Notes: generated by a model not told the origin, from the letters alone. 64,000 nt of DNA from a bacterium (GCA_003232385.1 QIJE01000001.1:62001-126000), one strand, 5' to 3'; counted from the stretch's first letter, positions 1 through 9,497 are shown. Made by a program: numbers and translations.

Positions 1-1
1 A

Positions 2-619
2 CTCCATAAGGTCAGGTTCTTATACGATAACGAATTGCCGTCTTATATCAAAAACCTTTCTAAAGAAAAAGGCCTCAAGCTTTCAGATGAGACGATACAT
101 TATATAACGAGGTACACGGGCAATAGCACCCTAAATATCAATTCCGAGCTTGATAAAATAACCTCCGGAGTTAATGCTTGCGGCAATAGAGCGACGGAAA
201 TATCATTAGATGAAATAAAGCCCATAATTGCTCTTTCGAAAAGGTTTAATATATTCGACTTAATCGACAAAATATTAGACAGGAACTTAAAAACGGCATT
301 TTCTATATTTAATATAATTTACAGTGACGGAGAAGAGCCGATAAAAATCATCTCCATGTTATATAGCGAGGTAAGAAAGCTTCACAGGGCAAAAATACAG
401 GAACGGTCGGGCATGGATTTTGAAACCGTTTTGAACGTAAACTCAATCCGTCCTTTTTTAAAAAGAAAATTTATAAAAAACCTTTCATCCTTTTCGATTC
501 AAGACCTCAAAAAAATTACAAAACTCTTAGAGGATGCCGATTTCAAACTTAAAACGGCATCCATACCTCAAGACCTGGTTTTTGAGGAGTTTATTTTTAA
601 GATTAGCTGTTTTTTATAG
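2..619 (+). CDS. holA: DNA polymerase III subunit delta (C-terminal part; 5' truncated by window edge)
   Basis: Frame is open to the window edge (HKVRFLYDNELPSYIKNLSKEKGLKLSDE...); HolA-like C-terminal sequence; sits tail-to-tail with rpsT. Confidence 0.75.
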   Translation, partial: LHKVRFLYDNELPSYIKNLSKEKGLKLSDETIHYITRYTGNSTLNINSELDKITSGVNACGNRATEISLDEIKPIIALSKRFNIFDLIDKILDRNLKTAFSIFNIIYSDGEEPIKIISMLYSEVRKLHRAKIQERSGMDFETVLNVNSIRPFLKRKFIKNLSSFSIQDLKKITKLLEDADFKLKTASIPQDLVFEEFIFKISCFL

Positions 620-872
620 TATTGCCGAGCCTTGAAAGCGCCGAAACTTTTCTTGCGGCATTATTCCTATGAATTATTCTTTTTGCAGCCAATTGCATTA
701 TATAAGATACGTTTAATTTAAAAAGAGCAGATGCCTTCTCCTTGTCGTTTTCGGAAACTGCCGCTTTAAACTTTTTAATATTCGTTTTCATCTTAGAAAG
801 ACTTGTCGTGTTACGCATGGTTCTTTTTTTTGTCTGCCTTACCCTTTTTTCCGCGGATTTATGATTTGCCAT
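603..872 (-). CDS. rpsT: 30S ribosomal protein S20
   Basis: 89 aa, MANHKSAEKRVRQTKKRTMRN... and HRNNAARKVSALSR typical of S20. Confidence 0.97.
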   Translation of the reverse strand: MANHKSAEKRVRQTKKRTMRNTTSLSKMKTNIKKFKAAVSENDKEKASALFKLNVSYIMQLAAKRIIHRNNAARKVSALSRLGNTIKNS

Positions 873-952
873 GAACTTACCCCTTAAAATTTAATATTGA
901 ATTACAAAACTTAATCTTAAACTTTGAATTTTACCAAATTTATTTAAAAAAA

Positions 953-1549
953 TCAAACTAAATTCGCGATAATTTGTGAAACTTCTTTTAAATCCCGAAC
1001 ATAAAAATCCGGAATTATACTCTCGTCGTGTTCGTACATAGAATTTCTTACGTAAAATGAACTTAAACCGGAATTTTTTGCAAGAATAATATCACTGTCT
1101 TTGTCGCCTACCATGAATGACTTGCCGACATCTATTCCAAATTTTCTTACCCCGTTCATTATCATTTCGGTATTCGGCTTTCTGCAGGCGCATTTAATAT
1201 TATACGGCTCTACAATTCCATTTTCATGGTGTGGGCAAAAATATAAATCATCTATGGCTATGCCGACGCTTTCGTATATTTTAAGCAACCTACCGTTAAC
1301 AGCGGCCAAATCGTCCATGTTAAAGAAACCCTTCGCTATTCCGGCTTGATTAGTAACTATTATAAGCAAGAATCCGTTAATTTTAAAATATTTCAACGCA
1401 TCTATTGTGCCCGGTAATATAAATATATCGTCGGGATTTTTTAAATAGCTCACGTCTTTTATTAAAACACCGTCCCTATCTAAAAAAACGCACTTGTTTT
1501 TTTCATTTTTCATGATATTCAGTCCGCCGAATCCGGCCTGGTTTTCCAC
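953..1549 (-). CDS. gmhB: D-glycero-beta-D-manno-heptose 1,7-bisphosphate 7-phosphatase (HAD, GmhB-like)
   Basis: FLDRDGVL, VTNQAGIAKG, CxH...CACRKP zinc loop, MVGDKDSDI. The true start is probably the internal Met (MKNEKNK). Confidence 0.85.
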   Translation of the reverse strand: MENQAGFGGLNIMKNEKNKCVFLDRDGVLIKDVSYLKNPDDIFILPGTIDALKYFKINGFLLIIVTNQAGIAKGFFNMDDLAAVNGRLLKIYESVGIAIDDLYFCPHHENGIVEPYNIKCACRKPNTEMIMNGVRKFGIDVGKSFMVGDKDSDIILAKNSGLSSFYVRNSMYEHDESIIPDFYVRDLKEVSQIIANLV

Positions 1550-2466
1550 CTATTGTGTATCCAAAACCACTGTTCCGGATATTTATTTATTATCTCTTCT
1601 ATTTTTTCGTTAAACATTTTTAGTATATTAATGGTATCAGCCTTCCTATTTCCGGTATAATTTATATCAAGCGGGGGCTCTATTATTAATTTATGCTTCG
1701 TATAATTGCCGCTGCCGTCTTTAAGCCTAACCAAAAAAGCGGGGATTACCGGCACTTTCATTTTGGCGGCAATATTTGCCATACCCGGCATTGTACAGGC
1801 TTTAACTCCAAAAAAATCGACGAAAATACCTATTCGCTTAGATGCATTTTCATCCGGCAAAAATCCGACTATTTCATTATTATTCAATGCGAAAATTATA
1901 TTTCTGACCGCATTTTCTCTATTATATATAATTTTACTCCCCGCATTTCTTCTCAGTTTATACAAAATATTTTCAATATACGGGTTATCCAACGGTCTTG
2001 CAAGAACATTTCCGGGGTAACCCTTTAAAGCGAAAGTCTTCGCCATAAGCTCCCAATTTCCGAAATGGGCCGTTAAAAGAAGTATCCCTTTTTTCTTGTA
2101 GATACCCCTTAGAGAATCGAAGTTTGATTCCACAAACTTATCTATATTATTACTATTGTACCTGTTGAGTCTAAAAATTTCCACAAAAACCATACCCAAA
2201 TTTTTATAAAACCCTATAGAAATATCTCTTAATTCTTCTTCATTTTTATCGGGAAAAGCCGTAAACAAGTTGTTGAGAGTGCTTTTTCCGTGTTTCTTGT
2301 CTACCTTATAAAATATTATTCCCAAAACCCTTCCTATCCTTAAGGATAATCCGAACGGAATAACGTTTATAAAAACATAAAAACAATAGACTAAAATAAA
2401 TTCCAAATATAATATAATTTTATTTTTTTTCACTATATCCCTTATAATTATCGTAGATAAACTCAA
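1519..2466 (-). CDS. Lysophospholipid/lipid A acyltransferase (LpxL/HtrB family)
   Basis: TAHFGNWELMA motif and family-like C-terminus (PEQWFWIHNRWKTRP). Confidence 0.9.
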   Translation of the reverse strand: MSLSTIIIRDIVKKNKIILYLEFILVYCFYVFINVIPFGLSLRIGRVLGIIFYKVDKKHGKSTLNNLFTAFPDKNEEELRDISIGFYKNLGMVFVEIFRLNRYNSNNIDKFVESNFDSLRGIYKKKGILLLTAHFGNWELMAKTFALKGYPGNVLARPLDNPYIENILYKLRRNAGSKIIYNRENAVRNIIFALNNNEIVGFLPDENASKRIGIFVDFFGVKACTMPGMANIAAKMKVPVIPAFLVRLKDGSGNYTKHKLIIEPPLDINYTGNRKADTINILKMFNEKIEEIINKYPEQWFWIHNRWKTRPDSAD

Positions 2467-3451
2467 AAAAAGATTTATCTATCACCAGTTCAAAGTCCAA
2501 ATAATAGATTTTGTCGAATATGTACTCATAATTCTCTCTCTTGTTGAATCTTTTCAGTTTTACATAATCTTTCAAAGTCGTAATTATAAGATAATCTTTA
2601 TAATTATCGGATAAATCCTTTATGCTTCCCATATCTTTCTCAGAGTAATCGCAGTGATCCTCGAACTCTAATTTATGGCTTATTAAGGCACCGCAGCCCA
2701 TTAAATTATCGTAAAAATAATCCGGATTGCCGATTGCGCAAACCGTTATAATCTTTCTATTTTTCAAGCCCTTAAGGTTTGTATCTTCACCGGTATTTTT
2801 ATAATCGTTAAAAATGCCGGTCGGTTTATAGCGGGAATAAAACAGCGGACATGATGCGTTATACTTTCTGATTTTTTTGTCTATGCTAAAAGGTTTTCCT
2901 AATATTCCTTCATCACACTTATTGACGACGATAACGTCGGCATGTTTTAAAACGCTTAACGGTTCTCTCAAAATGCCTGCAGGAATAACGTTTTGTCTAA
3001 AAATATCTACTGTATTGTCGATTAAAACTATGTTAAGGTTCTTTTTTATATTTAAGGTGCTGAACCCGTCGTCTATTATTGCAACTTTTTTATGTTTTTC
3101 ATATTCGCCGTAAACGTCTTTATACAGGCATTTGCCGGAAATATTCATATCTTCGCTATCGGTTTTCTCTTCTATCTTTGCGTTATCGTCGTCGGATAGC
3201 AAATCGAAAGACGTACGGAGATCTTCTGCAAGATTATAATATATATCGTCGTTATCGGAACAAACTTTCGCAGCCGACAATCTATTTTTGGAAATTATCA
3301 CGGGTATACGCAATTTTTTAGACCGGAATCTTTCTATTAAAAGAACTGCCTCGTCCGGTAATTTTTGTACGGCATCCGGAAGTTCATATTCCCAATCTGC
3401 AATATAGATTTTTTTTTTAAACGCCCTTTGTAGCCACGGCTTATAATGCAC
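2420..3451 (-). CDS. lpxK: Tetraacyldisaccharide 4'-kinase (LpxK), C-terminal fragment
   Basis: C-terminal LpxK-like sequence (VAIIDDGFSTLNIKKNLNIVLID, GNPDYFYDNL). It continues in the -1 frame from ORF 3337-3744 across an A10 run. Confidence 0.8.
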   Translation of the reverse strand: MHYKPWLQRAFKKKIYIADWEYELPDAVQKLPDEAVLLIERFRSKKLRIPVIISKNRLSAAKVCSDNDDIYYNLAEDLRTSFDLLSDDDNAKIEEKTDSEDMNISGKCLYKDVYGEYEKHKKVAIIDDGFSTLNIKKNLNIVLIDNTVDIFRQNVIPAGILREPLSVLKHADVIVVNKCDEGILGKPFSIDKKIRKYNASCPLFYSRYKPTGIFNDYKNTGEDTNLKGLKNRKIITVCAIGNPDYFYDNLMGCGALISHKLEFEDHCDYSEKDMGSIKDLSDNYKDYLIITTLKDYVKLKRFNKRENYEYIFDKIYYLDFELVIDKSFFEFIYDNYKGYSEKK

Positions 3452-3744
3452 GGTTTTAAATTACGACCGTAAAAATATTCGGCTAAAGTATAGGAAAAAG
3501 GGGTTTTTCCGGCTCCGCCCAAATTTATATTGCCTATACTGACGACAAATATACCGGAGTCTTTAGATTTAAAAATAAAAGAACGGCCATACATCGCCCT
3601 TTTTATCTTAGAAAACGATGATATTAAAAGGGATATAAGGACCAATGGCAGTTTTAATAAAAATTTAAATAAATCAAACCCTTCTTTTCCGTTTATCAAA
3701 AAATTAAGAATACGTTTATGTTTATGCGATTTTGCATATTGCAT
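3337..3744 (-). CDS. lpxK: Tetraacyldisaccharide 4'-kinase (LpxK), N-terminal fragment
   Basis: P-loop VGNINLGGAGKTPF region is typical of the LpxK N-terminus (here VSIGNINLGGAGKTPFSYTLAEYF). Homology is lost after RGYKGRLKKK, at the A10 tract. Confidence 0.8.
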   Translation of the reverse strand: MQYAKSHKHKRILNFLINGKEGFDLFKFLLKLPLVLISLLISSFSKIKRAMYGRSFIFKSKDSGIFVVSIGNINLGGAGKTPFSYTLAEYFYGRNLKPCIISRGYKGRLKKKSILQIGNMNFRMPYKNYRTRQFF

Positions 3745-4918
3745 TGACTGCCTCCCTAACTCTATTTAAGCCGTCCTTTATGGTTTCTATCCCGACCGCA
3801 AAAGAGAGTCGTATAAAATTATCGTTGCCGAATTCAATACCCGGAACTGCGGCGACAAGATATTTGTCTAAAAGATAATCACAAAATTCGGCGGAAGAAT
3901 TTATTTCATTGCCGCTTTCTTTGAAGACTTTAGAAATATCGGCAAAAATATAAAACGCCCCGTCGGGCTTAACGGGAACGATATTTTTTATATTTTTATC
4001 AAAAAAATCCATCATATAATCCCTTCTTTTCTGAAACTCGTTTCGCATCATAACGGTAAAATCATAACCCCCTTTCAACGCCGCTAAGGCGCCGTACTGG
4101 GCAAAAGTCGTGGGATTAGATGTGCTCTGCGACTGAATATTGTTCATTGCCGATATTAAATTCTTGGGACCCGCCGCATAACCTATCCTAAACCCGGTCA
4201 TAGAGTACGTTTTGGAAACCGCATTTACGGAAATGGTATTTTCCTTCATAGACTTATCGACCATCAGCGCATTAAAAAATCTTTTATCGTCGAAGATTAT
4301 TTTTTCGTAAATATCATCCGTTATTATATACAAACCATGTTCTTTGGCAAAATTTGCAACGGACGTTATATCCTCTTCGTCCATTAAAACCCCTGTCGGA
4401 TTAGAAGGACTATTTATAATCAATCCCTTCGTCTTACTTGTCAAACTGCCTTTAAATATCTGCAAGTTAAACTTGAATCCGTTTTGAGACGTATCGGCTA
4501 TTACCGGGACACCATCGGCAAGTTTCACCATTTCGGGATAAGACACCCAGTAAGGCGAGGGGATTATTACCTCATCGCCTTCGTCCAACAGTGCCGAAAA
4601 AAGGTTATAAAGGGCATGTTTTCCCCCACAGGAAACTATTACTTCACTGTTTTCGTATCTTATGCCGTATTCCGACAAAAACTTTTCCGCTACAGCGGAT
4701 TTCAACTCGTCTATTCCGGAAACCGGAGTATATTTCGTATATCCCTTATCAAGGGCATCCTTAACGGCATCTTTAACATAATCGGGTGTGTCGAAATCGG
4801 GTTCCCCGGCACCGAAGCTTATAACGTCTTTTCCTTCGGCTTTAAGTCTTTTAGCCTTGGCGGTTATGGCAAGGGTTGTCGAGGGTTTTATTGAGGACGC
4901 CCTACATGAGAGTTTCAT
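3722..4918 (-). CDS. aspC: Pyridoxal phosphate-dependent aspartate aminotransferase
   Basis: 398 aa; VISFGAGEPDFDTPDYVK, NSPSNPTG, SKTYSMTGFRIGY PLP-lysine motif. Confidence 0.93.
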   Translation of the reverse strand: MKLSCRASSIKPSTTLAITAKAKRLKAEGKDVISFGAGEPDFDTPDYVKDAVKDALDKGYTKYTPVSGIDELKSAVAEKFLSEYGIRYENSEVIVSCGGKHALYNLFSALLDEGDEVIIPSPYWVSYPEMVKLADGVPVIADTSQNGFKFNLQIFKGSLTSKTKGLIINSPSNPTGVLMDEEDITSVANFAKEHGLYIITDDIYEKIIFDDKRFFNALMVDKSMKENTISVNAVSKTYSMTGFRIGYAAGPKNLISAMNNIQSQSTSNPTTFAQYGALAALKGGYDFTVMMRNEFQKRRDYMMDFFDKNIKNIVPVKPDGAFYIFADISKVFKESGNEINSSAEFCDYLLDKYLVAAVPGIEFGNDNFIRLSFAVGIETIKDGLNRVREAVNAICKIA

Positions 4919-5438
4919 TCTTTTCTCCTTTGGAATAGATTTTTGCTAATTCTAATGCTATTGCTTGCGGAACCATACTGGACACGTCTCCACCGAGGCG
5001 GGAAATCTCCTTAACTATCGTGGAGCTCAAAAACGAGTATTTTTCGGCAGTCATCATGAATATCGTCTCTATATTGGAATTAAGCATCCTGTTTGTAGTC
5101 GCAAGCTGAATTTCATACTCAAAATCTGAAACTGCCCTCAACCCTCTTATGATTACTCTTGCATTAATGCTTTCGACGTATTTTATAAGAAGTCCGTTTA
5201 GATCTATTACTTCAACTCTGCTATCGTCAATCCCTTTATCTTCTTTTAAGACTCGGCTTATAAGTTTGCTTCTAACGGATTGATTAAAAAGATAGGGCTT
5301 CTTCTTGTTGCAAGCTACCGCTACCACAACCTTGTCAAAAATACCGAGGCTTCGCCTCAAAACGTCCAAATGACCATACGTAATAGGATCAAAGGAGCCG
5401 GGGTAAACTGCAGTTTTATGCTTAGACATATCTATCAT
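4902..5438 (-). CDS. coaD: Pantetheine-phosphate adenylyltransferase
   Basis: AVYPGSFDPITYGHLDVLRR, RGLRAVSDFEYE, SSTIVKEI. Confidence 0.96.
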   Translation of the reverse strand: MIDMSKHKTAVYPGSFDPITYGHLDVLRRSLGIFDKVVVAVACNKKKPYLFNQSVRSKLISRVLKEDKGIDDSRVEVIDLNGLLIKYVESINARVIIRGLRAVSDFEYEIQLATTNRMLNSNIETIFMMTAEKYSFLSSTIVKEISRLGGDVSSMVPQAIALELAKIYSKGEKNETLM

Positions 5439-5582
5439 TGTATAATCGTTAAATTCTTAACCACTAATTTTTATCATAAAATCAATTAAATTGCAATCGG
5501 CTTTGTCTATGCAACTTGTTTATAGCAACAAGATTCTAAAAAAAAGTTGCAATAATAGAGGCAATGTTCCATAATAATAAAC

Positions 5583-5990
5583 ATGAGAAAATATTTTTCA
5601 AACAATAAATATAAGATTTTTCTGTTTCTTCCCATTGCCTTTATTGTGATTTTTTACCTTACTTCCGCAACGGATGCAAGCTATTTATTGAATGCCCCCC
5701 TAATAATGACCCCTGTTCAAACCACGATAAATATGCGAACGGCAGGGAGGTTTATTAACAGAACCGGAGAGGTTTACACGGTACATTTTTACAAGCTGAT
5801 ACATCAAGCGCAAGTTAGCCGAAACTTACCTTATTTTGTTTGTTTGGAATGCCGGAATGTTCCCGTTTCGTATAAAAATAATATCCTAACCAATTATAAA
5901 TTTTCTGCTTATATATCATTTGTCCAGCCCTTATATTTCAATCGTATCATCTGCAATATTTTCCATCCCCCCAAATCTGTATTCGCATAA
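5583..5990 (+). CDS. Hypothetical protein, possible signal peptide; may be degenerate
   Basis: 135 aa ORF with hydrophobic N-terminus; no recognised domain; no clear Shine-Dalgarno sequence. Confidence 0.3.
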   Translation: MRKYFSNNKYKIFLFLPIAFIVIFYLTSATDASYLLNAPLIMTPVQTTINMRTAGRFINRTGEVYTVHFYKLIHQAQVSRNLPYFVCLECRNVPVSYKNNILTNYKFSAYISFVQPLYFNRIICNIFHPPKSVFA

Positions 5991-6013
5991 ATAATAATTA
6001 AATTATTATTTAT
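5987..6013. repeat. AT-only inverted repeat (13 bp arms, 1-nt centre)
   Basis: ATAAATAATAATT-A-AATTATTATTTAT, overlapping the stop codon of ORF 5583-5990. Confidence 0.7.
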
Positions 6014-6108
6014 AGTTCAAGGCGGGTTCATCTTAAAATTAACGGCTACTAAAATGACATTTAAGGCAATTGTAGTTAAAAAAACGTATAGTTTTATTAA
6101 AAATAACG

Positions 6109-6134
6109 CAATATATTATACGTATAATATATTG
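6109..6134. promoter_or_regulatory. Perfect 26-bp palindrome upstream of HMA chaperone gene (candidate operator)
   Basis: CAATATATTATACGTATAATATATTG is identical to its reverse complement; lies 24 nt upstream of the ATG at 6158. Confidence 0.5.
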
Positions 6135-6157
6135 ACAATAATACCGGAGGTAAATTT

Positions 6158-6418
6158 ATGAAAAGCGAAAAAATAAACGTTTACGGAATGACCTGTGAAC
6201 ACTGTGTAAAAACGGTAACAAAGGCAGTCTCTTCACTTAAAGGAGTGAGCTCGGTTAACGTAAACCTTCAGGGCGAATATGCCGATGTAATGTATGAAGA
6301 ATCATCGATAGGAACGGACGATATTAAAAAAGCCGTGAGAAAATCGGGTTACGACACCGAAAAAAAAGGACATATGGAAATGAAGGATAACGGCGGCGGG
6401 GGCGGTTGCTGCTGCTAA
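6158..6418 (+). CDS. Heavy-metal-associated (HMA) domain protein, CopZ-like, with Gly-rich CCC tail
   Basis: GMTCEHCVKTV metal motif; GGAGG Shine-Dalgarno; C-terminus NGGGGGCCC. Confidence 0.88.
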   Translation: MKSEKINVYGMTCEHCVKTVTKAVSSLKGVSSVNVNLQGEYADVMYEESSIGTDDIKKAVRKSGYDTEKKGHMEMKDNGGGGGCCC

Positions 6419-6551
6419 AAAATGCATGAAAACGATGCAAATTATATACACCTAAAATTGCCGATATAAAAATGTTAAGATGCTTCAAAGCCTGATAAAA
6501 CTGAATTTCCGCCTTTGCGAATATTTCCAATCCCCAACCTGCTTCAGCAAA

Positions 6552-6571
6552 AAAGCCCCGAGAGGGGCTTT
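6552..6571. terminator. Hairpin AAAGCCCC-GAGA-GGGGCTTT
   Basis: 8-bp perfect stem with 4-nt loop; followed by T6 only when read on the minus strand. Confidence 0.5.
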
Positions 6572-6666
6572 GGGGATACAATAATACATGAAAGCATAGC
6601 GGTAATCAGATGTGAATATTTTTATCGGCATTTTTGAGGTATAATAATAATACCGGGGGTAAATTT

Positions 6667-6990
6667 ATGAAAAGCGAAAAAATAAACGTTTACGGAATGA
6701 CCTGTGAACACTGTGTAAAAACGGTAACGAAGGCAGTCTCTTCACTTAAAGGGGTAATCTCGGTTGACGTAAACCTTAAGGGCGAATATGCCGATGTAAC
6801 CTACAATGAAAAATCATTGGGAACGGACGATATTAAAAAAGCCGTGAGGGAATCGGGTTACGATACCGAAAGGGGCGGACACGGCGGAATGAAAGGAGCC
6901 GTGGAGGAAAACGATGCGGCAAGCGCCGTCGAGCAGCAAAAACAATATAAATTCAGCATAAGTGCGCCGGAACTATCGTTGATACTATAA
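6667..6990 (+). CDS. HMA domain protein, recent duplicate of 6158-6418; runs into a disrupted second HMA domain
   Basis: ATG at 6667 preceded by GGGGG; nearly identical in nucleotides to 6158-6363; C-terminus KQYKFSIS begins a further HMA domain, then frame ends. Confidence 0.75.
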   Translation: MKSEKINVYGMTCEHCVKTVTKAVSSLKGVISVDVNLKGEYADVTYNEKSLGTDDIKKAVRESGYDTERGGHGGMKGAVEENDAASAVEQQKQYKFSISAPELSLIL

Positions 6991-6995
6991 AAAGA

Positions 6996-9497
6996 ATGGA
7001 CGGTGTTAGGGATGCAAAGCTTAATTTTGTAACCGAGACTCTCTATGTATATTCTGACCCGGACAAACCTTCATCCGATGAAATAATTAAAATGGTGAAA
7101 TTTGCCGGATTCGGCGCCGAGCTTATAGACGAAACCTCTCAAACCGTGTCGCAAGGTTCTGAGACTCGGGCAACCGACAAGGGCGCTATGGACGGCATGG
7201 AAAAACCCGAGACCGAGAGTATTAAGTTTGCGATAGAAGGAATGCACTGCGCAAATTGCGTCAAGACGGTAGAGAAAGCCGTAGGCAAGCTTAAAGGCAT
7301 CAAAAAAGTAGCCGTAAATTTTGCGGCGGAAAACGGGTTCGTATCGTTTGACCCGTCCATAACCTCTAAGGATGCTATATTTAAAGCCGTAAAGGATAGC
7401 GGATACACACCTATCGACGAGGAGGTAACCTCGGGAGGGGCGGAAAAGTCTTTGGGCTCAACCGCGCATATCTCGTTTATCGATAAATGGTTTCGCAAGA
7501 TAGAAAGCTGGAAGAAAGACCTCTACTGGCTTATATTCACCCTAATAATCGCAATACCGGTGGTTGTCCTGTCTTATATAGATGTCGCCGGCATGCCGTA
7601 TTGGGACAGGGTTATTGCCCTATTCATTCTCGCTTCCGTAATCCAATTTTCAACGGGACTAAAATTCTACAAAGGGGCTTATTACTCCTTAAGGAGTTTC
7701 TCCGCCAATATGGATGTTTTAGTTTCACTCGGTATTTCGGCGGCATATTTATATTCGGTCGCGAACGTATTCTTATTTAAAGGCAAAGGTGATCTTTATT
7801 TCGATACGTCCGTTTTGCTTATTCTTTTCATAAGCTCCGGAAAACTATTGGAAAAGATATCCAAACAAAGGGCCGCTTCTTCATTAAAAGCGTTATTCAA
7901 ACTTCAGGTTAACAAATCTAATCTTGTAACCGCCGACGGAGATATAGAAGAAGTAGATACGGCCAACGTAAAAGTCGGAGACATTCTTTTAGTAAAAAAG
8001 GGCGATAAAATCCCTGTCGACGGCGTAATCGTAGAGGGACAAACCCAGATAGACGAATCTATGTTAACCGGCGAACCCATGCCGGTGGAGAGAAAGGTTG
8101 ACGATGAGATAAGCGGCACGACGATAAATAGGGGGCAGGTTATAAAAATGAAGGCATTGAGGGTAGGCAAAGATACGATGCTCTCTCAAATAGTCAGGCT
8201 CGTAGAAGATGCTCAGGCGGATAAAGCGCCTATTCAAAGAATCGCTGATCAGGTAACGAATTATTTCGTTCCTATCGTCGTTACAATATCTTTACTCTCG
8301 TTCATATCCTGGAAATTTATTTTTCACGCAAATTTTTTATTCGCCTTATCTGCTGCTATAGCAGTATTGGTCATAGCCTGTCCCTGCGCAATGGGGCTTG
8401 CTACTCCTATGGCACTTATGATAGGAAGCTCCATAGGCCTTGAAAAAGGGATATTGATAAAGAAAGCATCCGGCCTTGAAGAAATTGCAAGAATAACCGC
8501 CGTCGTCTTCGATAAAACCGGCACTATTACGCACGGAAAACCGGAGGTCGCCGATATAATTCCGTTAGGAGGTCTGCCGCCGAACGAGATTTTAAAAATC
8601 TCGGCTTACGGCGAGGGGTTCTCTTCTCACCCTATTGCAACGGCAATAGTTAATAAATACAAGGATTTTAAAGAAAAGGAAAAAAGCGGCAAGCCCGACG
8701 ATACCAAGATTGAATCTACAGATTATGAAGAAATTAGCGGTCTGGGCATACGCATGAATTACGACGGTAAAACGGTATTAATCGGGAAAAGGGGGCTCTT
8801 GGAATCCGAAAATATTGATTTAAGTAAATTTAACGAGCCTGAAAAACAGTATGCAAAGGAAGGGAAGACCGTAATAGGCGTTTCCGTGAACTCCAAGATA
8901 GTCGGCATTATTACGCTCGCGGATAAGATCAAAGAGGAAGCAAAAGAAACCATAAAAAAATTAAAATCTAGAAACATTACTTCATACCTTTTAACCGGAG
9001 ATAACCTTAATTCTGCCATAAATGTCGCCGCCAAGGTGGGGATAGAGGAAAAAAACGTTATTGCAGATGTTTTACCGCAAGGCAAACTCAACGAAGTAAA
9101 AAAATTAAAGAACTTAGGCTTAAAGGTCGCTATGGTCGGGGACGGCATAAACGATGCTCCGGCTCTCGCTTTAGCGGACGTCGGAATAGCAATAGGCAGC
9201 GGAACCGACGTGGCAAAGGAAACCGGCGATATAATATTGGTCAGGAGTAAGATATCGGATGTTTATAAAAGCGTGGCCCTCGGCAAGAAAACCTTGAATA
9301 AGGTTAAGCAAAATCTTTTCTGGGCATTTCTATTTAACGGGTTAGGTATTCCGTTTGCCGCCGGAGTTTTTTACCACTTTACCGGCTGGCTCTTACCGCC
9401 GATAGCGGCAGGCGGAGCAATGGCGGTTTCCGATATATTCGTAGTTTTTAGTTCGGTTATGTTAAGGGGCTTCTCAAGCAAGATGGATACATTATAA
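6996..9497 (+). CDS. copA: Heavy-metal P1B-type ATPase (CopA-like)
   Basis: HMA ([15 protein letters not shown]), [30 protein letters not shown]. The frame is open from 6951, upstream of the first Met. Confidence 0.9.
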   Translation: MDGVRDAKLNFVTETLYVYSDPDKPSSDEIIKMVKFAGFGAELIDETSQTVSQGSETRATDKGAMDGMEKPETESIKFAIEGMHCANCVKTVEKAVGKLKGIKKVAVNFAAENGFVSFDPSITSKDAIFKAVKDSGYTPIDEEVTSGGAEKSLGSTAHISFIDKWFRKIESWKKDLYWLIFTLIIAIPVVVLSYIDVAGMPYWDRVIALFILASVIQFSTGLKFYKGAYYSLRSFSANMDVLVSLGISAAYLYSVANVFLFKGKGDLYFDTSVLLILFISSGKLLEKISKQRAASSLKALFKLQVNKSNLVTADGDIEEVDTANVKVGDILLVKKGDKIPVDGVIVEGQTQIDESMLTGEPMPVERKVDDEISGTTINRGQVIKMKALRVGKDTMLSQIVRLVEDAQADKAPIQRIADQVTNYFVPIVVTISLLSFISWKFIFHANFLFALSAAIAVLVIACPCAMGLATPMALMIGSSIGLEKGILIKKASGLEEIARITAVVFDKTGTITHGKPEVADIIPLGGLPPNEILKISAYGEGFSSHPIATAIVNKYKDFKEKEKSGKPDDTKIESTDYEEISGLGIRMNYDGKTVLIGKRGLLESENIDLSKFNEPEKQYAKEGKTVIGVSVNSKIVGIITLADKIKEEAKETIKKLKSRNITSYLLTGDNLNSAINVAAKVGIEEKNVIADVLPQGKLNEVKKLKNLGLKVAMVGDGINDAPALALADVGIAIGSGTDVAKETGDIILVRSKISDVYKSVALGKKTLNKVKQNLFWAFLFNGLGIPFAAGVFYHFTGWLLPPIAAGGAMAVSDIFVVFSSVMLRGFSSKMDTL

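Noticed and set aside
4484-4894. Antisense ORF of 136 aa opposite aspC, and similar antisense ORFs opposite copA, gyrA, polA, nif and hem genes
   Set aside because: They lie fully inside strongly supported genes on the other strand, have no recognised domain and look like frame shadows.
6324-6581. Minus-strand ORF between the two HMA genes
   Set aside because: It overlaps the HMA coding region and the hairpin, with no domain; likely spurious.
6931-6990. Programmed -1 frameshift producing a CopZ/CopA fusion as in E. coli copA
   Set aside because: The required shift lies after the copA-frame stop at 6948-6950. No X-XXY-YYZ heptamer is in frame between 6951 and 6990, and a 1-nt shift would still leave the GMT residues missing. 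A deletion fits better.
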